A DNA stretch of 64,000 bases, from the NCBI GenBank assembly GCA_003164785.1, contig PLUE01000069.1, positions 124,001-188,000 on the forward strand. Direction: 5' to 3'. The notes under the pieces are model-generated. The model worked only from the letters and a program-made list of their open reading frames with translations. It had not been told where the DNA came from and did not search any database. How positions within the stretch are numbered: the stretch's first letter is position 1; the number at the start of each line of letters is the position of its first letter. The stretch is from Gammaproteobacteria bacterium. GTDB taxonomy: Bacteria; Pseudomonadota; Gammaproteobacteria; Steroidobacterales; Steroidobacteraceae. Shown in pieces: positions 60,547 to 64,000 of this stretch. A program made the translations under genes and the position numbers.

Positions 60547-61932
60547 ATGAGGGCGGCGGCCCGGTTGCTGGTGTGCGCCGTGATCTTGTTCTCGACGATC
60601 GGACCTTTCCGGTCGAAGGCCGCGGCCGCCGCCCCTGGCGCGCGCGTGGATGCGCTGGTGCGGGAAGTGCAACTGCTGGAGGACACTCGCGCGATCAAGA
60701 CGCTGCAGCGAGCCTACGGCTACTACACGGATCGCGCTCTGTGGCACGAGGTGGCCGATTTGTTCGCGGACGATGCGACCCTCGAACTCGGTGCCGATGG
60801 CGTATACGTGGGCAAGCAGCGGATACAGGAGTACCTGCGCCATCTCGGCGGCGGCCGCGAAGGTCTGGCGTACGGCGAGCTGCACGAGCACCTGCAGCTG
60901 CAGCCGGTCGTTCACGTCGACCAGGATGGCCTGCATGCCAAGGCGCGCTGGCGCGACGTTGGCATGCTCGGCGAGTATGGCAAGAGCGCTGCATGGACCG
61001 AGGGGATCTACGAGAACCAGTACGTGAAGCGCAACGGGGTTTGGATGATTCGTTCCGCGCACCTCTATGTGACGTTCGAGGCGCCTCTGCAGCTCGGCTG
61101 GGCAAGATTGCAGTCCATCGCGGATTGGAGGTCGCAGGCGGCCAAGGATTATCCGGCGGACCGGCCGCCCAGCGTGCGCTACGGACGGTTTCCGCAGGTG
61201 CAGGTGGTGACGTTTCACTATGGCAACCCCGCCGACACGAATGATTCCCGCAGCGCCTCGGGCGAGCGTGCGGAGGGCGGGGACCGCGGCCGCGGGGATG
61301 CACTGGCGACATACGAGCATCGCGTCCGCTTGCTGCGCGACCATGACGAGATCGAAAATCTGCAGGGCATCTACGGCTATTATTTCGACAAGAACTTGTG
61401 GGACGAGGTCGCGAAGTTGTTCACACAGGACGCCACCTTCGAGGACGGACAGCGCGGCGTGTACGTCGGGAGGGATCACATCCGCAAGGCGCTCCTCCTG
61501 TTCGGTGCGCAGGGTCCGCGGCAGGGACAGCTCAACAACTACCTGCAGCTGCAGCCCGTGATCGACGTCTCGGAGGACGGCAAGAGCGCCAAGGCGCGCT
61601 GGCGCGCGGTCATCCAGCTCGCCTCGCCGAACGCCGACGGCCAGTGGGGTGAGGGCACCTACGAGAACGAGTATGTCAGGGAGGGCGGCGTTTGGAAGAT
61701 CCGCAAGCTGCATTTCTATCTCACCGCGCTGACCGACTACGACCTGATGTGGAGCAAGGGTTCGATCGCCGTCCCCGCTGCGAGCACGCTATTGCCGCCG
61801 GACCGGCCGCCCACCGAGATCTACCGGTCTCTGCCCGGCGTCTATCTGCCGCCATTTCATTTCGCTCACCCGGTGACCGGGCTGCCCATCGACTCGCATC
61901 CGCCGGCGGATTCGCTGCTGGGGCGACCATGA
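60547..61932 (+). CDS. Exported tandem-duplicated SnoaL-like protein
   Basis: 461-residue exported protein with signal peptide (RLLVCAVILFSTIG) and two SnoaL-like (NTF2-fold) domains, about residues 35-200 and 255-420. Each repeats LxxxxxIxxLQxxYGYYxDxxLW, ADDATLELGADGVYVGKQRI / TQDATFEDGQRGVYVGRDHI, LQLQPVxxV and KARW. Domain two ends with a proline-rich tail. It has no recognised active site. The following gene encodes a third copy of the same unit. Function unknown; possibly binds small aromatic or polyphenolic ligands in the periplasm. Confidence 0.85.
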   Translation: MRAAARLLVCAVILFSTIGPFRSKAAAAAPGARVDALVREVQLLEDTRAIKTLQRAYGYYTDRALWHEVADLFADDATLELGADGVYVGKQRIQEYLRHLGGGREGLAYGELHEHLQLQPVVHVDQDGLHAKARWRDVGMLGEYGKSAAWTEGIYENQYVKRNGVWMIRSAHLYVTFEAPLQLGWARLQSIADWRSQAAKDYPADRPPSVRYGRFPQVQVVTFHYGNPADTNDSRSASGERAEGGDRGRGDALATYEHRVRLLRDHDEIENLQGIYGYYFDKNLWDEVAKLFTQDATFEDGQRGVYVGRDHIRKALLLFGAQGPRQGQLNNYLQLQPVIDVSEDGKSAKARWRAVIQLASPNADGQWGEGTYENEYVREGGVWKIRKLHFYLTALTDYDLMWSKGSIAVPAASTLLPPDRPPTEIYRSLPGVYLPPFHFAHPVTGLPIDSHPPADSLLGRP

Positions 61933-62627
61933 ACAACGCCAGGCGATACGTCGTGTCGATCGTGGGTCTGTGCGCTTTGTCCTGCGCGGCGTCGAGACTC
62001 GCTGCCGCGCCTCCGGTGGAAAGGGATGCCGCCGACCGTCTGGAGGCGCTGACCGCGCGGTTGCAACGGCTAGAGGACGCCAATCAGATCGAGAACGTGC
62101 AGCGTGCCTACGGCTACTTCGTGGACAAGGCGATGTGGCACGAGGTCTCCGATCTCTTCGCCGATGACGGTACGTACGAGATCGGCGGCCGGGGAGTGTT
62201 CGTCGGCCGCCGCCGCGTACTCGAATACCTGCAGACCGGTCTGGCGCCGGAACGGCCCGTCGAGGGCCGGCTGTACAACCACATGACGCTGCAGCCCATC
62301 GTCCACGTGGATGCGGATGGCTTGCACGCGCACGTGCGCGCGCGGGCGTGGGTGATGAGTTCCGGCGGTTGGGGCGATGCGATGTACGAGAACGAACTCG
62401 TCAAACAGGGCGGAGTCTGGAAGTTCTCCACCGTGCGCGGCCCCTTCCAGATGTTCAGTTCGCTCGACGGTTGGGCAAAAGCCTCCGTACCCAACACCCG
62501 TCCGGACAGTTTTCTGCCGCCGCCGGACCGGCCACCGAGCGTGATTTACCTCGCGTATCCCTCCGTCTACATCGTGCCCTTCGATTATCCCAATCCGGTG
62601 ACCGGCCGCCCCTGGAAGGCCGACTGA
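61929..62627 (+). CDS. Exported single SnoaL-like protein (third copy of the family unit)
   Basis: 232-residue exported protein, signal peptide followed by one SnoaL-like domain: LQRLEDANQIENVQRAYGYF, VSDLFADDGTYEIGGRGVFVGRRRV, NHMTLQPIVHVDADG and a Pro-rich tail (PPPDRPPSVIYLAYPSVY) shared with the preceding gene. The ATG overlaps the preceding stop (ATGA). It probably arose by duplication and acts with its neighbour. Confidence 0.85.
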   Translation: MNNARRYVVSIVGLCALSCAASRLAAAPPVERDAADRLEALTARLQRLEDANQIENVQRAYGYFVDKAMWHEVSDLFADDGTYEIGGRGVFVGRRRVLEYLQTGLAPERPVEGRLYNHMTLQPIVHVDADGLHAHVRARAWVMSSGGWGDAMYENELVKQGGVWKFSTVRGPFQMFSSLDGWAKASVPNTRPDSFLPPPDRPPSVIYLAYPSVYIVPFDYPNPVTGRPWKAD

Positions 62628-62697
62628 CGCCGGTCGGCCGTGGCCGCGCGGGTTGGGCGCGCGCCGCGGTTCGCGAGCGTTGCCGGCAGTCGCCGGC

Positions 62698-64000
62698 CTA
62701 TTTGCGTTTCGGCCGGCTGAAGTCGGGCTGCCAGTCCTCCTGGGCCCGCGCTATCAAATAAGCATGGATTGATTGCACCTGGGCCGTGCTCAGGCGATCG
62801 CTGAAGCTTTCCATGCCTTCCTTTTTCAACTTTCCGCCGAGCACGATGTCCAGGAACTGCGCTTGGGTGTCGGCGTTGAGGTAGCGCAGATCCTTGACGC
62901 CTCCCGCCGCGTTCTGGCCGTGGCAGACGGCACATTGGGCCGCGTACAGCACGGCTCCAGCCTGCACTTGATCCGCCGGTTGTGGATCGGACGGCGGAGC
63001 GGGCAGGGAGTCCGCGGGGGGCGTCGGCGGCAGCGTGACACCCTTGGCGTCGAGCGCGAAGACGAGGAGATTCGCCGAGCTGACACTGAAGGGCTCGGGC
63101 CCGTCGTGCAGACCGTGCACGATGGCGCTGTTCCAGCCCGCGTTGACCGCAATGTATTGCGTGCCGTCGATCTCGTACGTCATGGGACCCGCGACGGGCA
63201 CGCTGCCCGCCGGCATCTCCCAGAGCTTTCTGCCGTCATCGGCACGATAGATCGCGAGCGTTCGATTGATCGTTCCCTGCACGAGCAGGTTGCCCGCGGT
63301 GACCAGGGTCCCGCCATTGCCGGGGTGCGGATAGGGAATGCGGAATGCCTCGCGCTGATGAACCGGATCCCAGGCCAGCAGGTACCCCTTGTCGCGGGTG
63401 TCGGCTGCCGCATTGAGCTGCTTTCGCAGTTCGGGTTCGTTGCTCACACCGGCGCCGAGGGTCGACTGTCCCAGTGCAAATTTGAACTGGCCGTCCGGGA
63501 GCCGCGACTCCACCATCCATTGCTCCATGGTAGGAATGTAGACCAGTCCGGTCACCGGACTGTAGGACATGGGATTCCAGCTGTGACCGCCGCCGTAGCT
63601 CGGGGTCATGAGATGGGGTTTCTCGGTGAGGTAGGCCTCGGGATAGACGTCGGGTCGGCCTGTTTTCAGATCCACGTGGGAGGCCCATAGGTTGGGCACG
63701 AAATTCTTGGCGGAGATGACCTTCCCGGTGGCCCGGTCGAGCACGTAGAAAAATCCGTCTTTCGGCGCGTGCATCACCACTTGACGCGTCCGTCCGCCGA
63801 TCTTCAGATCCGCGAGAATGAGCGGCGCGGTGCAGTCGTAGTCCCATTGTTCCGCGGGCACCTCCTGGTAATGCCAGACATACCGGCCCGTGTGCGCGTT
63901 GACCGCGACGATGGAGCACAGGAACAGATTGTCGCCGCCGCCAGGGCTGCGGAACGCCTGCGGATGCGGGGATCCGTTGCCCGTGCCGAAGTACACGAGG
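62698..64000 (-). CDS. Second PQQ-dependent quinohaemoprotein alcohol dehydrogenase (5' part outside the window)
   Basis: C-terminal ~430 residues of a PQQ propeller dehydrogenase with a C-terminal cytochrome c (CAVCH). Seen: GTGNGSPHPQ, RSPGGGDNL, the catalytic region QWDYDCT, GGHSWNPM, GGTLVTAGNLLVQGT and LLAWDPVHQ. The D-x-D pattern (WDYD) is again present. Start, signal peptide and the PQQ disulphide lie beyond 64000. It is convergent with the SnoaL-like pair. It differs from the protein at 49196, so the two are not recent duplicates. Confidence 0.9.
   Translation of the reverse strand, partial: LVYFGTGNGSPHPQAFRSPGGGDNLFLCSIVAVNAHTGRYVWHYQEVPAEQWDYDCTAPLILADLKIGGRTRQVVMHAPKDGFFYVLDRATGKVISAKNFVPNLWASHVDLKTGRPDVYPEAYLTEKPHLMTPSYGGGHSWNPMSYSPVTGLVYIPTMEQWMVESRLPDGQFKFALGQSTLGAGVSNEPELRKQLNAAADTRDKGYLLAWDPVHQREAFRIPYPHPGNGGTLVTAGNLLVQGTINRTLAIYRADDGRKLWEMPAGSVPVAGPMTYEIDGTQYIAVNAGWNSAIVHGLHDGPEPFSVSSANLLVFALDAKGVTLPPTPPADSLPAPPSDPQPADQVQAGAVLYAAQCAVCHGQNAAGGVKDLRYLNADTQAQFLDIVLGGKLKKEGMESFSDRLSTAQVQSIHAYLIARAQEDWQPDFSRPKRK

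Noticed and set aside
1-64000. CRISPR arrays, tRNA genes, rRNA genes, insertion sequences and phage genes
   Set aside because: I found no regularly spaced repeats, no cloverleaf candidates and no transposase or phage motifs in either strand.

Overview
The window is GC-rich, gene-dense bacterial chromosome. The gene order fabD-fabG-acpP-fabF-pabB-pabC-mltG-tmk-holB-pilZ, the type II secretion pseudopilin genes next to a rhombosortase gene, and the PEP-CTERM and SOS features all point to a free-living gammaproteobacterium. My best guess is the Steroidobacter/Nevskiales/Xanthomonadales side, but that placement is inference. No tRNA, rRNA, insertion sequence, prophage or CRISPR array was seen. 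Layout: 1-1.7 kb holds the start of a type II secretion operon (gspG, gspH, minus strand) and divergent rrtA. 1.7-10.4 kb is a core housekeeping operon for fatty-acid synthesis, 4-aminobenzoate synthesis, cell-wall turnover, dTMP kinase, the DNA polymerase III delta-prime subunit and PilZ, with most genes overlapping by a few bases. 10.4-15.3 kb holds a dual cyclic-nucleotide-binding/rhodanese protein, a FadJ-like beta-oxidation enzyme, an endonuclease/exonuclease/phosphatase-family enzyme and, divergently, a ThsB-like TIR protein. 15.5-26.7 kb carries two complete tripartite efflux operons facing away from one shared control region: TetR-OMF-MFP-RND on the minus strand and MarR-OMF-EmrA-EmrB on the plus strand. 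26.7-31.9 kb has a flavin reductase, an ABC ATPase and a very large ABC permease fused to an M1-type zinc peptidase. 32.1-36 kb is a DNA-repair pair (Fe-S helicase and FAN1-like VRR-NUC nuclease) behind a perfect LexA box.

The most interesting part is 36-49 kb, an accessory catabolic island. A tight minus-strand operon encodes an MFS exporter, a vanillyl-alcohol-oxidase/p-cresol-methylhydroxylase-type flavoprotein with its own small cytochrome c, a Tat-exported protein, an NmrA-like reductase, a GMC oxidoreductase, a SnoaL-like protein and a truncated carotenoid-oxygenase/lignostilbene-dioxygenase start. Divergent or separate plus-strand units encode a second GMC oxidoreductase, a DUF3237 protein, an aldehyde dehydrogenase and an SDR dehydrogenase. 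A MarR regulator sits among them. Three control regions of the island share the palindrome GTAAC-N4-GTTAC, one copy with a single mismatch, which I propose as the operator of that MarR protein. The gene content resembles pathways for phenolic lignin-derived dimers (dehydrodiconiferyl-alcohol type); substrate and pathway are inferred, not shown.

49-56.8 kb is periplasmic and secreted redox machinery: a PQQ quinohaemoprotein dehydrogenase, a dihaem MauG/CcpA-like protein, a monohaem protein, a small exported protein, a calcineurin-like phosphoesterase and a PEP-CTERM protein. 56.8-60 kb is a decay zone with a headless hybrid histidine kinase, a frameshifted thioredoxin-reductase-like pseudogene, a small lipoprotein and a C-terminal gene remnant. 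60-64 kb carries a PspC protein, a tandem-duplicated SnoaL-like protein with a third copy next door, and the 3' part of a second PQQ quinohaemoprotein dehydrogenase that runs off the window.
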